Assembly: GCF_003576645.1 (NCBI RefSeq)
Contig: NC_044916.1
Coordinates: forward strand, 12,619,719-12,683,718
Direction: 5' to 3'
DNA length: 64,000 nt
Origin: Ipomoea triloba
Lineage: Eukaryota; Streptophyta; Magnoliopsida; Solanales; Convolvulaceae
The notes under the pieces were generated by a model. It was not told the origin of the DNA. It worked only from the letters and a program-made list of their open reading frames with translations, and searched no databases. Below, one piece after another: positions 22,588 through 34,349 of this stretch (its first letter is position 1; the number at the start of each line of letters is the position of its first letter). Made by a program: the position numbers and the translations under genes.

Positions 22588-23224
22588 ATAATTGTAGCAT
22601 AGATCTCTAATGTAGTCAAACTCATCTTGACTGTAAAAACATCTATCACTTCCGCCAAATATCTAAAAACTTTTAATTTGGTCAAATATTATAAAATATT
22701 AATTTTTAAATTGTATTAAACTTACTCATAATTATTATATTATACTCTGTATTATATATCTTGCATTTCACTTTGTGCTCCAAGCCTCCAAAATTGATAA
22801 TCTCAAACATATATCATGTCACATAATATCCACATTCAACACTTCCAAGTTGTTGAGGGAACTACAACGTATTTAAAAACCAACTACAAATAAAATAATA
22901 TCATTAATTATAATATGTAATACTTACGATTGTGAAATACTTAAGCTACAAATAATCTATTTTAGTTTATTTAACCGATTTGGATTGTTCTTATCGGATG
23001 ATTGTGATGACTTGATAGATCTTGTATATATATATAAAAAAAAAGTAATCTATATAAGTAACGACCTGTATCATTAGTCTTTCGAGGACTTTGCTCCCTA
23101 ACTAGATAGGGTCATATGCTCTGCCAAATAAGGATCAGCTTCACTCATATTGTTCAACATATACATATGTGCTTGCTGAATATTTTTACGAGACATAGTC
23201 AACACTTTGATACCTTTTTTTTTT
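22588..23224. other. AT-rich spacer
   Basis: Non-coding; nothing recognised beyond short poly-A/T and TA tracts. Confidence 0.5.
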
Positions 23225-23415
23225 TTAGTACTATATATTGACTCTATTACAATGTAGTATCTGTTCATATATACTTTCTCAACCTATTGAAGCACAAAGA
23301 GTCAAATGTCCCCACACTGGGATCGAACCTGAGACCTCTCATTTAATAATCACAAGCAATAGTTGTTGCATTAAGGCATGACCAATCATGAGATTTCGAC
23401 CTGATAAACTCCAAA
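23225..23415 (-). mobile_element. tRNA-derived SINE, family B
   Basis: Shares ttgactctattacaatgtagtatctgttcat and gaagcacaaagagtcaa with 32705-32785, and in opposite sense with 39505-39640. Read on minus, the B-box-like GGTTCGATCCCAG is near 23318-23330. Three copies in one window support a dispersed Pol III-type family. Confidence 0.65.
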
Positions 23416-23839
23416 TCTTGCATGCTCACAAGTGACTTGATGTTTGAAGAATATCATTGTGGTACCTAAAATTCGCGTAAACAAACACACACAAAAACTT
23501 ATGTCATGCTTTTTTGTATAATCAGGCATACCCCCAACTGAGAAAAGTTCATAGAAAAATAAAGAGTTAATTACCGTTTTGGTCCCTCGACTATGGCGAA
23601 AGTACCAAATTGGTCATCGCCTTTCATTTAGGCCAATTAAGTCCTCAAGTATTGAAATTTTTGTCTGATTTGGTCCTTCGTTTGTTGGGTGTTAAGTGAC
23701 CGTCTACTTTGAGGGCATAATAGTCATTTCGGTTGAGACTTTGAGGGCATTAGAGTCCTTTCATGATTTCTCGCTTTTCTACTATTCACCGGCATATGCA
23801 TCATTTGCAGATTCACTTAAAGTGGCCATTCTTCACCTC

Positions 23840-24415
23840 CACAGACGACATCTAAGCTTGTCGTTTCAGATTCTCAATTAGTGCCCAAAGAACAACTCCC
23901 CGCCAGTCAACCTCTAGTCAATTGGCGACGCCATCGGAAGAGATTCTTCACACACATGATTTCCACTACTCCATCGGCTGCTGTTGTCTCTAAGCTGCGT
24001 GTATGCTACCCCAACCCTATACCCTCCGCCGCGTATGCGTACTCCGAGACCGACTTCGCCGTCGGTGAGGAGGACCTTTCGAAGAATCCTCATTGTTAGA
24101 AGAGAGTTTCAAACCTGGCTAAGGAGGTGGACATCGAAGTCCTAATAGCTATCTCCGTTGGGTTTTAGTGGACTCGCTCACCGAAGAGGAAATTGAGGCC
24201 AATGTGGAGTCCCAGATCGGCGGTGATGAGCAAACCAATTACATCATCGTCCACAACCACATTCTCGCATGGGTGGTGCTCCAATGTCTCTATCTGGCTC
24301 ACTAAGGACAACGCCTTGGAGTCAATTCGAGCCGAACACAAAAACCTCATCAACTATGCCTACAATTCCCTCCTCCACCATGGCTACATCAACTTTAGCC
24401 TCCGGTTTAGTTGCT
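23840..24415 (+). pseudogene. Captured LSD1-like histone demethylase (LDL1) fragment
   Basis: Plus-strand pieces read RRHRKRFFT, then KEVDIEVLIAISVGF, VDSLTEEEIEANVESQIGG, DEQTNYIIVHNHILAW, and SNVSIWLTKDNALESIRAEH followed by YNSLLHHGYINF. This is the order and spacing of the N-terminal basic region and SWIRM domain of plant LDL1/LSD1-like proteins. At least two frameshifts (near 24166 and near 24271) and stops break it. The FAD-binding amine oxidase domain is absent. SWIRM domains contact chromatin in the intact family. Here the fragment is inside an inverted-repeat element, so it is a transduplicated copy and not the gene itself. Confidence 0.85.
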
Positions 24416-24540
24416 ACGGTGCCATTAATTTTTCTAGGGTTTACAGTTGCGGTCCTGTAAGGAAGAGTCATGCCTGGAGGCAGAGTGAGATTAAAGAAAA
24501 TGAGTGGTGGTAATAATGGAGTCAAAGTCTCAATTGAAAA

Positions 24541-24915
24541 GACTAGGAAAAAGTGTCAAATAGGCGACTGAACTTATCGCTTTTGTGCAATTGGGTCATT
24601 GAACTTAAAAAGTGTGCAATTCAACCATCAAATAAGCAAAATTTGTGCAATTGGACCATTTTTACAAAAATTTTCTTGTAAAATCCAATTATATTACTAA
24701 CATACATGTATTAAGAGTGACATTTTCTTCTACCATACTAGTTGGGAGTCAATATTGAAATGTTTTTAACTCAAATTGAATTAAAATTTTTTGTAAAAAT
24801 GGTCCAATTGCACAAATTTTGCTTGTTTGATGGTTGAATTGCACACTTTTTAAATTCAATGGCTCAATTGCACAAAAGTGATAAGTTCAGTGGCCTATTT
24901 AACAATTTTTCCAAA
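24541..24915. mobile_element. Nested foldback MITE
   Basis: The left arm (ggaaaaagtgtcaaataggcg ... gcaattggaccatttttacaaaaa) pairs with the right arm (tttttgtaaaaatggtccaat ... ggcctatttaacaatttttcc) across about 120 bases each. It lies wholly within the larger inverted-repeat element, so it inserted later. Confidence 0.8.
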
Positions 24916-25115
24916 AGACTATTATGCCCTCAAAGTAGACGACCACTTAACACCCTAACAGACGAAGGACCAAATCGGACAAAAAAAATTACTTGAGGAC
25001 ATAATCGGTCAAAAATGAAAGGCGATGACCAATTTGGTATTTTCGCCATAGTCGAGGGACCAAAATGGTAATTAACTCTTTATTTTACTATGAACTTTTC
25101 TCAGTTGGGGGTATG

Positions 25116-26531
25116 TCTACATTATACTTAGGTCTCTTACCTTTCTTTGATTTAGGTGGAATCGATGAAGAAATCTCCGATGAGCCAAGTAGATTATCTT
25201 CTTACCATAAACAAGTCGTGTATAACTTATATCGTCTTCACATATAAAAAAGCTTTATGGTCTTTGACACTATGCCTAGACAGGTTTCCCTAAGCTAGGA
25301 AGTCATTGATTATACAAAAAAGCATGACATGCAAGTTACAAGACTATTTTTTATTTGCATCGTACACCAAAACATCTTCATTCCACAACTTCTTTAAGTG
25401 CTCAATTAATGGCGCTAGAAGAACATCTATATCATTTCCTGGTTATTTTGGCCCATAAATCATCAAACTTATTAATATATACTTGTGTTCCATACACAAC
25501 CAAGAAGGTAAGTTCTAAATCACCAACAATAACAAGCCACGAGCAATGTTTGCAGCTCAACTTACCATGAAGGTTCATTTCATCGGTACAAAGTCCAAGT
25601 CTAAGATTTCTCGGCTTATTACCAAATTTAAGAAATACATGATCAATCGTTTTCCACTGACGAGAATCAATTGGGTGTCGTAGCATACTATCACAAATTT
25701 TGTCATCTACATGCTATGTTAGGTTCTTTGCTTCATTTGAATTTGCAAAAAAACATTTAAATCTCAGAATAATAGGAAGATATCACAACACTTTAGCTAG
25801 GGGCCTTTTCAAAACTTGATTAGCAACACTGTTCTCCCTAATTTTGTAAGAAGAAGTCACACATATTCGACATGCATTTAACTCCTTGTACTCATTTATG
25901 AAGAGTATGCAATCATTAAGGCAAGTATGTATCTTTTATACTTCAACCCGTAGCCTGTAGGGCACAAAATCTTTTTTGCCTCACATGTACTCTTTGTAAG
26001 TTCATTACCTTTTTGGAAACATATCATTTATTACTTCAAGTAAAGCTCTAAAACTTTTGCCACACCATTCACAACTTTCAAGTTCAATAATTTTAACACA
26101 TCATATAATTGTGTATATTTTTAGTACACCGTGACCATAAAGGCTTCTCTACACTCTACAATACATCTAATTAACTCATGTTACTCATCAACGAATTTGC
26201 CTCCAAAATCATGAATTATATCATACAACCGATCCTCATATTTATACCCTTCATTGTCAACACAAATGCTAGACGTACCAAACATTTCGACGACTACTCC
26301 ATATTAGATCTATTTTGTATATTTTTCATTAAACCCAATGCAAGTTAAATGATACGAAGTATTATATATCTTTAACACATAAGTTCCTAACAATGTAACA
26401 ACTCTTTCAAGGACAAAAGTATAACTCATTTCTACTATAGGTATTTTGCTTTGCATATTCTAGAAATCGCTTAACTCCATCTGCATATTCATCGCTCAAG
26501 CGAGACGCACTTATCCAACTCTTATCCATGA
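25116..26531 (-). pseudogene. CACTA (En/Spm) transposase pseudogene
   Basis: On the minus strand the sequence opens MDKSWISASRLSDEYADGVK (26531 downwards), the usual start of the transposase-associated domain of plant CACTA TPases. It continues with LYDVLKLLNLKVVNG, then RHPIDSRQWKTIDHVFLKFG and PRNLRLGLCTDEMN (25432-25686), CMLFCIINDFLA (about 25290-25325) and YLAHRRFLRRFHLN (about 25160-25200). These are in the family's order. Stops and frameshifts occur throughout and a TPase would be two to three times longer. The CACTA termini were not found near it. The inverted-repeat element abuts or interrupts its 3' part. Confidence 0.82.
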
Positions 26532-27534
26532 TGTATTTTTCAATATAATAAAAATTTTGTTAAGAAATTCATCAATAATTGTCATTATTAATTCAAAATC
26601 TAACTAATATTTACAAAACACATGCAAAATATTAACACTAATTCAATAACTCTGAAAAATGATTGGAATTAATCATATTAATTCCGTAATACCAAGAGTC
26701 ATTCATATGAACGGACACAGGAGCTGAATGGTCGCTGTCGAGAGGTTACTGGAGTCGCGGTGCGAGACATCGTTCCAGTCTGCGTACCTTCGAGACATCG
26801 TACCGGCCGCGAGACGTCGCATAGGTCCGCGAGACATCGGACGTGCGCGCCAACCCGGGTCCTCTCGAGAGGTTAGTCCGTTTTGATGTCTCGGATGAGA
26901 GATCATTTCTGATCTATCTTATGTAGTTCTGAGATGGAAAACTCGTTCGAAAATATGGCATAACATAGCCTGCAAGGCCAGCCAAGCCTTCTCAAGCTCA
27001 GTTTGGGATTTGATTTGCACCCCCCTGCACGCGAGAGTGCATCTATGCTATACAAGTTACTTAGTCATAAAAGGACCCTTGTATATATAGTTGTGAAAAT
27101 CTTCATTCCCAACCAATGTGGGACAAAGCTACATAAGCTTTTTCCTCACCCAAATTCCATCTCAAATGGGTCTACTTTGAGAACCAATTTCTCATTCACC
27201 CATTATCCATTTTGAGCGTATAATATATCAATCTCTTCGTCTAACTACGAAGAAGCCGAATCCACTTTGACCCGACCCAAATTGAAAGTGGACCCCGCAT
27301 ATATTTATACCACAAAATAACCATTTAAAATGTCATTTTTAGTGCTATTTTTCAACATTTACAACGGTAGATTTAGTAGATTGTGGCTTGGCAACAGCGT
27401 AACATCAGTCGACTGGCAACAGACACAACAGTTAAGGTCACCAATTGCGGGTGACGGTATGGAGAAGAATAAGAAAAGTTTGAAGTTAAGGAAGAAGAAT
27501 GAAATTTTTTAAAGTAATAGCTAGGGGGAATTAT
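26532..27534. other. Intergenic, GC-rich cgagacatcg repeat cluster and LTR-like debris
   Basis: About 26735-26900 is GC-rich with at least four copies of (c)gagacatcg/gagacgtcg and ends ctctcgagagg. About 27000-27300 contains ccaatgtgggacaaagc and similar sequence, often seen in degenerate plant LTR or TRIM elements. Neither could be assigned. No gene. Confidence 0.4.
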
Positions 27535-27780
27535 TGTGTGGACCATAGTGCACATATTGCTGCGTGGATCATAACAAAAGAATATTTTTTTAATATGCTA
27601 GATGTACATTATTTGTGTACTGAATGTACATTATATTATATAATGTACATTCAGTACACAAATAATGTACATCCCCAGAATACAATGTACATTTTTAATA
27701 TATTAAAAGTATATTATTTTTATATTGAATGTACATTATTTGATAGTATATATGGTCCACGCAGTTGTGTGAACCCATAA
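27535..27780. mobile_element. Foldback element with tgaatgtacatt repeats
   Basis: Related outer motifs gtgtggaccatagtgcac...ctgcgtggatc on the left and ggtccacgcagttgtgtg on the right are inverted. The interior is a series of tgaatgtacattat repeats, including a perfect 73-base palindrome. No ORF of interest. Confidence 0.6.
27601..27673. repeat. Perfect 73-base palindrome
   Basis: 36-base arms around a single central base at 27637. Every pair that I checked matches, from gatgtacatt at the left end to aatgtacatc at the right. Confidence 0.95.
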
Positions 27781-27902
27781 TGATTGTAGCTAGGGGGTTT
27801 GGGTATATATATATATGGTTTAAACCAGCTTTAAAATATATACTACATCTATTTTAAATAGTATATACTACGTAATATTTAAAAAAAATTACATATAATA
27901 CA

Positions 27903-27985
27903 TATGTGTGTGCGCGTGTGCATGTGCGTGCGCGTGTGCATGTTCGTGCGCGTGCGCGTGTGCATGTTCGTGCGCGTGCGCCTTT
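27903..27985. repeat. Alternating purine-pyrimidine (TG/CG) minisatellite
   Basis: gtgtgtgcgcgtgtgcatgt, then three units of tgcatgttcgtgcgcgtgcgc type, about 83 bases in all. Almost strictly alternating purine/pyrimidine. Confidence 0.85.
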
Positions 27986-29880
27986 GTGTATAGATTGAGA
28001 ATCATATCAAATCCATGCTTTAGGTGAAAACGTGAAACCACATTAAGTGCACACAATCTACTACACGAAAGCACATGCAAGTACTCTAGGGCTCCACTAT
28101 CATCCAGACATGTCTAAAATATATCGTGTATATGCATTATTCATGTAGTAGATTGTGTGCACGCATGCATTAGTTCGTAAATTCTCACTTAAGACATGGT
28201 TCTCATATGAATGCAAATGCGCGCACACACATGTGTGTGTAAATGCTAATTTTGTTAATTTTAAATGTAATTATTTTAATTATAAATCTAGCAATATAAA
28301 TTATAATTACGAAAATAATATTATAGAATACACACACACACACACATATTCACAGCCGTCCATGTATCCAGATCAAAGAATCAGATGTATGAAACTGCTA
28401 CTTGCACTTGTAATACATCTTACTTGCATTTCAATGTTCAATTATTTACAAAAATGCCACTGCATTTTTTTAAATCAGTGTTTTTGATCCGTTAGATCTG
28501 TACACGTGGACGGATGGCATGTGTTCTCACTTATCTCCTGGGCGAGTAGTTCGCACCTGAACGCAGTCCTCTATGTATATATAACAAAAATGTTTTCAAT
28601 GCATTTTTTAGTCTTTCTATCCTTTTATGTAGAGATATAGTATATATATAGAATTTCTTTACGCTATTAAAATGTGTATTTTTTTTATCAAATTAAAATT
28701 ATTTTTATAATTATACTCATTGATTGGTATAGTGGCTACTCATTACAAAAATTTCATTTTAAAATCTATCTAAACAGAGTAATAACTAAATGGCTAATAA
28801 CTAAATTTCATACTCTTATTTACAAAATTAATAACTTTAAAAAAATTTTTAGAAAATTAATAAGTATTTAGTAATATGGCTAAATATGTGCATATAGTTA
28901 GCGACTACATTAAAACATACAAAATTTAAAATTAAATTCTTTTAATTTCTTAATGAAATTCCCTTAATTAAGGCAATATGAAATATAATTAAGGAATTAA
29001 ATTATAAAAATAACTAAATGTTTAATCATAAATATGTAGAAATTTGCTTAAATACATACACATATGCCTATATACACTATATTAGGCATACAAAATTAAT
29101 ATACTAATTTTTTTAATTTTTAAATGTTATTATCTTAAATATAAATCTACCAATATAAATTATAATTAAGGAAATTATATTTTAAAATTTACCTAAATGC
29201 ATATTAATAAATATTATGGCGAAAGTATACAATCATATAAGTAATTACATTCGATAATAGTCTAAATCTACTCATACAAAATTTAAAATTACATCTTTTG
29301 ATTTCTAAATATAATCCCCTTAATTATTATTCATATTGTTAGAATTATAATATAGGAAAATGCTAAGTTCCCCTACATCTACCCTGCACAACCAAGTCAT
29401 TCCATGATATTGCAAGTTCTAATAGGTTTATTTTTCCTTTTTTTTTTTTTAATTTCAAATGTCAACCTATTAGAACTTGCCAAATAAGGGAGTGACTATT
29501 TTGTGGAAGGCAGATGTAAAGGCATTCTAGCATTGTCTTATAATATATATGAAAAACAATTAGGAATGAATCAATATATTATGTAAATTTTGTTTATAAA
29601 TTTATCTTGATTAGGGATTATATTAGCGATAAAAAATTTTAAATTTTAAATTTGTATGCTATGAAAATACATACTTGATCAAATATATGGGAAGTCCAAC
29701 TACATTATTATATGGTACATTTTAATATGTTTCCATTTTTTAAAATTTATAATAATATAATTTCTTCCGTGCACAACACGTGTAAAACACTAGTTAATAT
29801 CTTTATAAACAAGATATACTATAATGTAGAAGTTTACACAATATTTTTATAGTACTAAACTATATATATATATAGGGTCA
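27986..29880. mobile_element. AT-rich region ending in a Helitron 3' terminus (+)
   Basis: At about 29768-29793 the plus strand reads ccgtgcacaacacgtg (CGTG/CACG hairpin), then taaaaCACTAG followed by T, which fits a Helitron 3' end at 29793. The element's 5' TC start was not identified; the AT-rich sequence from about 28600 is a candidate body. Short (ac)n and (gt)n tracts occur at 28220-28345. No gene in this stretch. Confidence 0.45.
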
Positions 29881-30079
29881 GGTTCAGGTGCGGTTGTGCT
29901 CTCCCGTGTGGCCGTGCGGTTCACACCATTCAATGTTACGAAATACACCACTCAATGTTAAGAAACACACCACACAAATATGCACTGTGGTGTGTTTCTT
30001 AACATTGAGTGGTGTATTTCGTAACATTGAGTGGTGTGTGACCGCACGGCCGCACGGGAGAGCACGGCCGCACATGAAC

Positions 30080-30080
<1 letters not shown>
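29881..30080. mobile_element. Foldback MITE inserted in a TA tract
   Basis: 200 bases with arms of about 92 bases: ggttcaggtgcggttgtgct ... agaaacacaccac on the left and gtggtgtgtttctt ... gccgcacatgaacc on the right, about 90% complementary around a 16-base centre. GC-rich ends lie directly in (TA)n on both sides, consistent with a TA target. Confidence 0.85.

Positions 30081-30084
<4 letters not shown>

Positions 30085-30150
<66 letters not shown>
30085..30150. repeat. (TA)n microsatellite
   Basis: About 32 TA units followed by (tgta)n to about 30180. A shorter TA tract lies on the other side of the MITE at 29861-29874. Confidence 0.95.
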
Positions 30151-30155
<5 letters not shown>

Positions 30156-32189
30156 ATGTATGTATGTATGTATATATGTATATGAAAATACACACATGTG
30201 TGTGTATATATCTCGAAAACCATATAATTAAGTTGGTTTATGTACAAGGATTTGAAAGAGTAGAGCCTTTTGCAAAGGTACATAGACACAAGAGTACTAT
30301 CATGTAAGGAAAGGTTTAAAAAAATCACCCACTAAAGGGTGATGAAAAGCTAACAGCTTCTATGTGTCAAAAAGGGCTGTCCACATTCTGCATTCATATA
30401 ATTTATTGGAATTTCTTTTAGCATTCATTGGGAGTTCATACGTTCATGGTGGAGGATCCTCTTTCCTTCAACTCCCTCCTTTCACTCCTGCTTTTCTGGG
30501 AAAATAAGATTCCATAACTCTACTTCAATTCTCATCTCAATAAAGTATGAAATGTTTCAATTAATGGTGGAAACACTATTCTAAATTATGCTGCCCAATC
30601 TCTCTATTTCTCTCTCTTTGAAAAAATTATACTTTTAATTTCTCAATTGTTACCCTGTATGCAGTTTAGTTCTTCATTGTCAATTTTTAAAAGTTTAGTT
30701 TCTCAATTATTGTTTCAAACGTTGTCAATTTGGTCCATCGGTCCATGATATTAATGAGATATACGGGTAGGGTTAAAGAAAAAAATTGAAAGTCGCCTGT
30801 AAAATTCTAAAAAAAAAAAAGCAAAATTTTAAAATGAGCAAACTTTAATTTAACTCTTGAGAGACTAAATTGATCATCTTTGGAAGAATTGAGGAACTAA
30901 ATATTTACAAATTAACGAGGGACTAAACTGTACTACATGCAACAATTGAGTGACAAAAAATGTGATTATATATCCTTTTACAGAGCTTCTAAATTTAATC
31001 AGTCGTCTCAAGTCAAACAAAAAGAAAGAAGATTTTCGTGGCTTGTGAAATGAGTTAAATTTATCAACTTTAATCTATCTCTATCTTTTATTAACTTTAA
31101 CATCTTAAAAGATTATGTTATTAGTGACTTGATCTCCTAATCACTTCTCATACACTTTACTTTTTCTAATTTATTGCTTTTTGATTGGAAAAAAAGATTT
31201 CCAAAGTTAATATGCTATCTTTTTTGTCAGTTTATATATAATATGCTATCTTGGTGCAAAAGAATAGTGGTTGTCTGTGATAAGGAACTTCAACTCAAGC
31301 TGTACCAAAAAAGATGGAAGCCAAGAATTCAACTGTTCAAAGTGGAAAGAAACCCAAATCCTATAAAAGGAGGCAAAAAAGAAAGTGGCCCTGCTTGCTG
31401 ACACTATATATTCCATTAAGGGAATAAAGTTATAACCAAAATTATTGAATTGAATGTATTGTGGACTGATGTTTATAATGTGTACACATGCACTGGGTTG
31501 AAGACTTGATGAGGTTAAGACCAACAATAAGTTCAGAGTCTATTGGTGACTTTAGAACGTCCGATAGCAAAAGTCCAATATGATATGATTTATCAAGATT
31601 ATGTCTATGTTTAATGAATGCACATGTTAAATTTGATAAAAGAATTGAAGGGGGCAATTTTAGCCAAGTTGATCGGACAATAAGTTTAGTAATCACAAGG
31701 TTTCAAGTTTAATTTAACTCTCAGGTTAGTTGGAGCTATCTATTAATTTTCTTGGTTTTGAACATGTCAGGTTTAAAAAATCTAAGCGATTTACCTTCTT
31801 GTAGTTTTATTTGTTAGCTTGGGTCACAAGGTAGATTTCACCCAAAACACACATTCGTGTAGTAGCTGCAGGCTTTCTCGTAGCACAATACAACTTTGGG
31901 ATACAAAGAAGGTGTTGCAATATGTTTAGATGCTTATCTAAACCCATCTCTAATGTGCTTATAGGAATGAACTTATCCAAATTATTCAATATTAAGTAAT
32001 GTAGACACCGTGTAATAGTAGTAACGCAAGAAGATGATATTTCATCAATCATCACACATGTGGATTGCTTTTTTTATTGGTCACTACCTCAACAAGTGTT
32101 ATAACATTGTATCTAACAACTTATACCAAGTTGTAATTTGTTTATTAGTATCTCATAAACACCTTATAGATGTATGATGTAAAGCATAT
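30151..32189. other. Intergenic DNA with foldback element and SINE remnant
   Basis: About 30625-30985 is a foldback element: ctcaattgttaccctgtatgcagtttag on the left pairs with ctaaactgtactacatgcaacaattgag on the right. About 31690-31890 (plus) is a diverged copy of the family-A SINE (ggtttcaagttt ... ggtcacaaggtagatttcaccc). Short ORFs around 31174-31696 show no family similarity. Confidence 0.5.
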
Positions 32190-32699
32190 TACCCGGTATA
32201 TTTGTAAGTGAACAGAATTGTCTTGCTTCAGAGTCTAAGTATAGGTTTTAGAGTGTGTCCCTCTATTAGGGGCTCGGCTTTTTCATTACAAGACATAACA
32301 GTTATAATAATAAAAGCAATAGGCTCTCAATAAGTATAACGAATCGCCTCAATAAGTGCTATGACTCCTTAGTAATTGTTGTGCTCTCTAATAAGTGCAT
32401 GGGTTGTTGTCGTCGTTCCACATGCTATTTGACCGTTATTGTTTGATTGGCTTCACTGCTATGACCACTTGCTTCAGGACCAAGGGTTCTCCGATTCGGG
32501 TCCAGTGGCTTATCTAATTATCCCGTCATCAGCCCCTACTCTCGGGTTGCGAACATAGTGGAGTCAGCTAATGAGTAATAAAAAGTACAGACTATTAAAC
32601 ATCCCGTATGTCAGCAGCCCCACACGAGCTTAAAAGGAGTCGGCTAAGGAGTAATAATATTGTTTCCTTTTGTATTTTCATTTTATTTTATTAATATTT

Positions 32700-32850
32700 T
32701 TTTTGAGTACTACTGACTCTGTTACAATGTAGTATCTGTTCATAGCTACTTTCTCAACCTAATGAAGCACAAAGAGTCAACAGTTGCCTCCACTGAGGCT
32801 CGAACCCACTCCCATCATCCATGTGGGAGTGTTAACTGGGACATCGAACC
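32700..32850 (-). mobile_element. Family-B SINE inserted in gypsy
   Basis: gactctgttacaatgtagta ... gaagcacaaagagtcaacag ... gaggctcgaacccac matches the copy at 23225-23415. It lies in the internal region of the gypsy element. Confidence 0.6.
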
Positions 32851-32854
32851 CACT

Positions 32855-33135
32855 CCCATCATCCATGGTCGCAATGGCCGAGGCCATGCCTCAACCCTTG
32901 GCCGAGAACAGGCCAAGGCCACTCCTTGGCGTCTGGTCGATGATAGGACCTGGCCATGGTTGCTGAGGACATTCCTCGGTGCCTGGACAATGATAGGTTT
33001 CACCCATGGTGGCTGAGGCCATGCCCCGGTACCTAGTTGAGGCCATGTCTCAGCGCCTGGCCGATGAGTGAGGACACCCCTCGGCCATGGTGGCCGAGGA
33101 TAGTCATATGGTTGAGGATTGTCCTCGGCCACCTC
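32855..33135. repeat. Minisatellite ggccgagg/ccatggtggctgagg
   Basis: About six diverged units of roughly 45-50 bases with gaggccatgcctc, gcctggccgatgataggac and ccatggtggctgagg. GC-rich. Overlapping ORFs are repeat by-products. Confidence 0.75.
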
Positions 33136-34349
33136 CTAAAATCCCTTCTATTTTCTGTTTTTTTTTCCTAGGTAACCAAGGCAAGCCATGAAATTCTAAT
33201 TCGCATCATTAAGGTTTGAACTCAAGTGCACCGAGGATGCCATTGAGCAAATTGTCAAGTATTTGTTAATGGAATCCACTACTCGTTGGGTGCCGTAGGG
33301 GTCGGACCCAAGGTCCCGTTAGAGTTGTTGGCAATAGCAAGCCCCTAGCTAACACTTTTAGTGTTCTTGTAGCTAAGAGACAACTACATATGTTGAGTGG
33401 GTGAAGTTTGACCACTTTAATGAGAATGGTCGAGGCAGGAAATCGATCATTTTAATTTGTGAAGACTTGAAACTTGGTTGAGGTCTTGAGCTGTCAATAC
33501 GGGCTGGTGGGGTAGGGCGGACCAAGCCCGCGGGCTAAGCGTGGCAGGCCAAAAATCCTTCTCTTTAGCGAGCTTGGATTTTCGAAACCCACCCGCTACC
33601 TAGGTAAGGGGCAGGGCGGGCCGACCCGGGGGGCAAAGCCTGTTTTGATGACTCTATTGAGGTCGAGCCCCAACCATGAATTAAAATAAACTGATGTTTT
33701 TTATTTCTAGATGAAAAAATTAATCTAGGCGGACCATGATTAGCAATTACACAAATCCTATTGTGGATCTTCTATTTTTTCTTTTTTGAAAAGGTGAATC
33801 TTCTATTTTTTAGCAGATGAATTATTTTTTACATTGTGCAGGCTCCTCCTCACTCCTTATCTCCATTGTTTGTGATCTAGTCGTACTCTTATTTTTTTTT
33901 TTGTGCTAGAAGGGATGACTCAGATCCCTCAACCTTTCTTCATACATTTTTGGGTTGGCCTTGTTGTTGATGTTGTTTTTGTTGCCATGGGAGATTCACA
34001 AACTAACTAAAGTATCCTGGCTGAATTAGTTCTTCTATATATCTTTTCATAACGTGACGCTTGTCAGTGTTGTGGCCAACCTATCGGTGGAATCGACAGC
34101 ATTTAGTTTGGTCTACCTTCGTGGAAACTTTCACGCATTCCTCTAGGAATTGCACTATCCACATCTCTTCAGCTTGGTCATGTATCAAGTTAACTGGATG
34201 GGTGAGTGAGGTTAAATGGCGCAAGGGGACCAAGCGGGGTCTTCTTGAGGTCTCCCCCTCCCGTCTTCAATAGGGTTGAGCTTACACACTTGGTTGGACC
34301 AATTCTCTCGGACCTTCCTCTTCCCTTACCTTCCTCTTCTCTATTCTTC

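Larger units (their letters stand above)
23527..25115. mobile_element. Inverted-repeat element carrying a captured gene fragment
   Basis: The arms 23527-23724 and 24918-25115 (198 bases each) are inverted copies, from catacccccaactgag through ttaattaccgttttggtccctcgac to gagggcataatagt, with few mismatches. The interior holds a fragment of an LDL1-type histone demethylase gene and, next to the right arm, a separate foldback MITE. No transposase is present, so it is a non-autonomous gene-capturing (Pack-type) element. A short match just outside the arms (tgattatacaaaaaagcatgaca at about 25306 and its inverse at 23502) suggests that the original inverted structure was larger. No target duplication was identified. 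Confidence 0.75.

Noticed and set aside
23881..24099. Independent small gene for the 72-codon ORF
   Set aside because: It is part of the captured LDL1 fragment (RRHRKRFFT region) and is bounded by the element's inverted arms.
29888..30307. Poly-(Tyr-Ile) ORFs over TA tracts here and at 21683-21892
   Set aside because: Pure microsatellite translation.
31174..31696. Possible small host gene
   Set aside because: ORFs of 75-93 codons on both strands without recognisable domains, splice context or composition shift.
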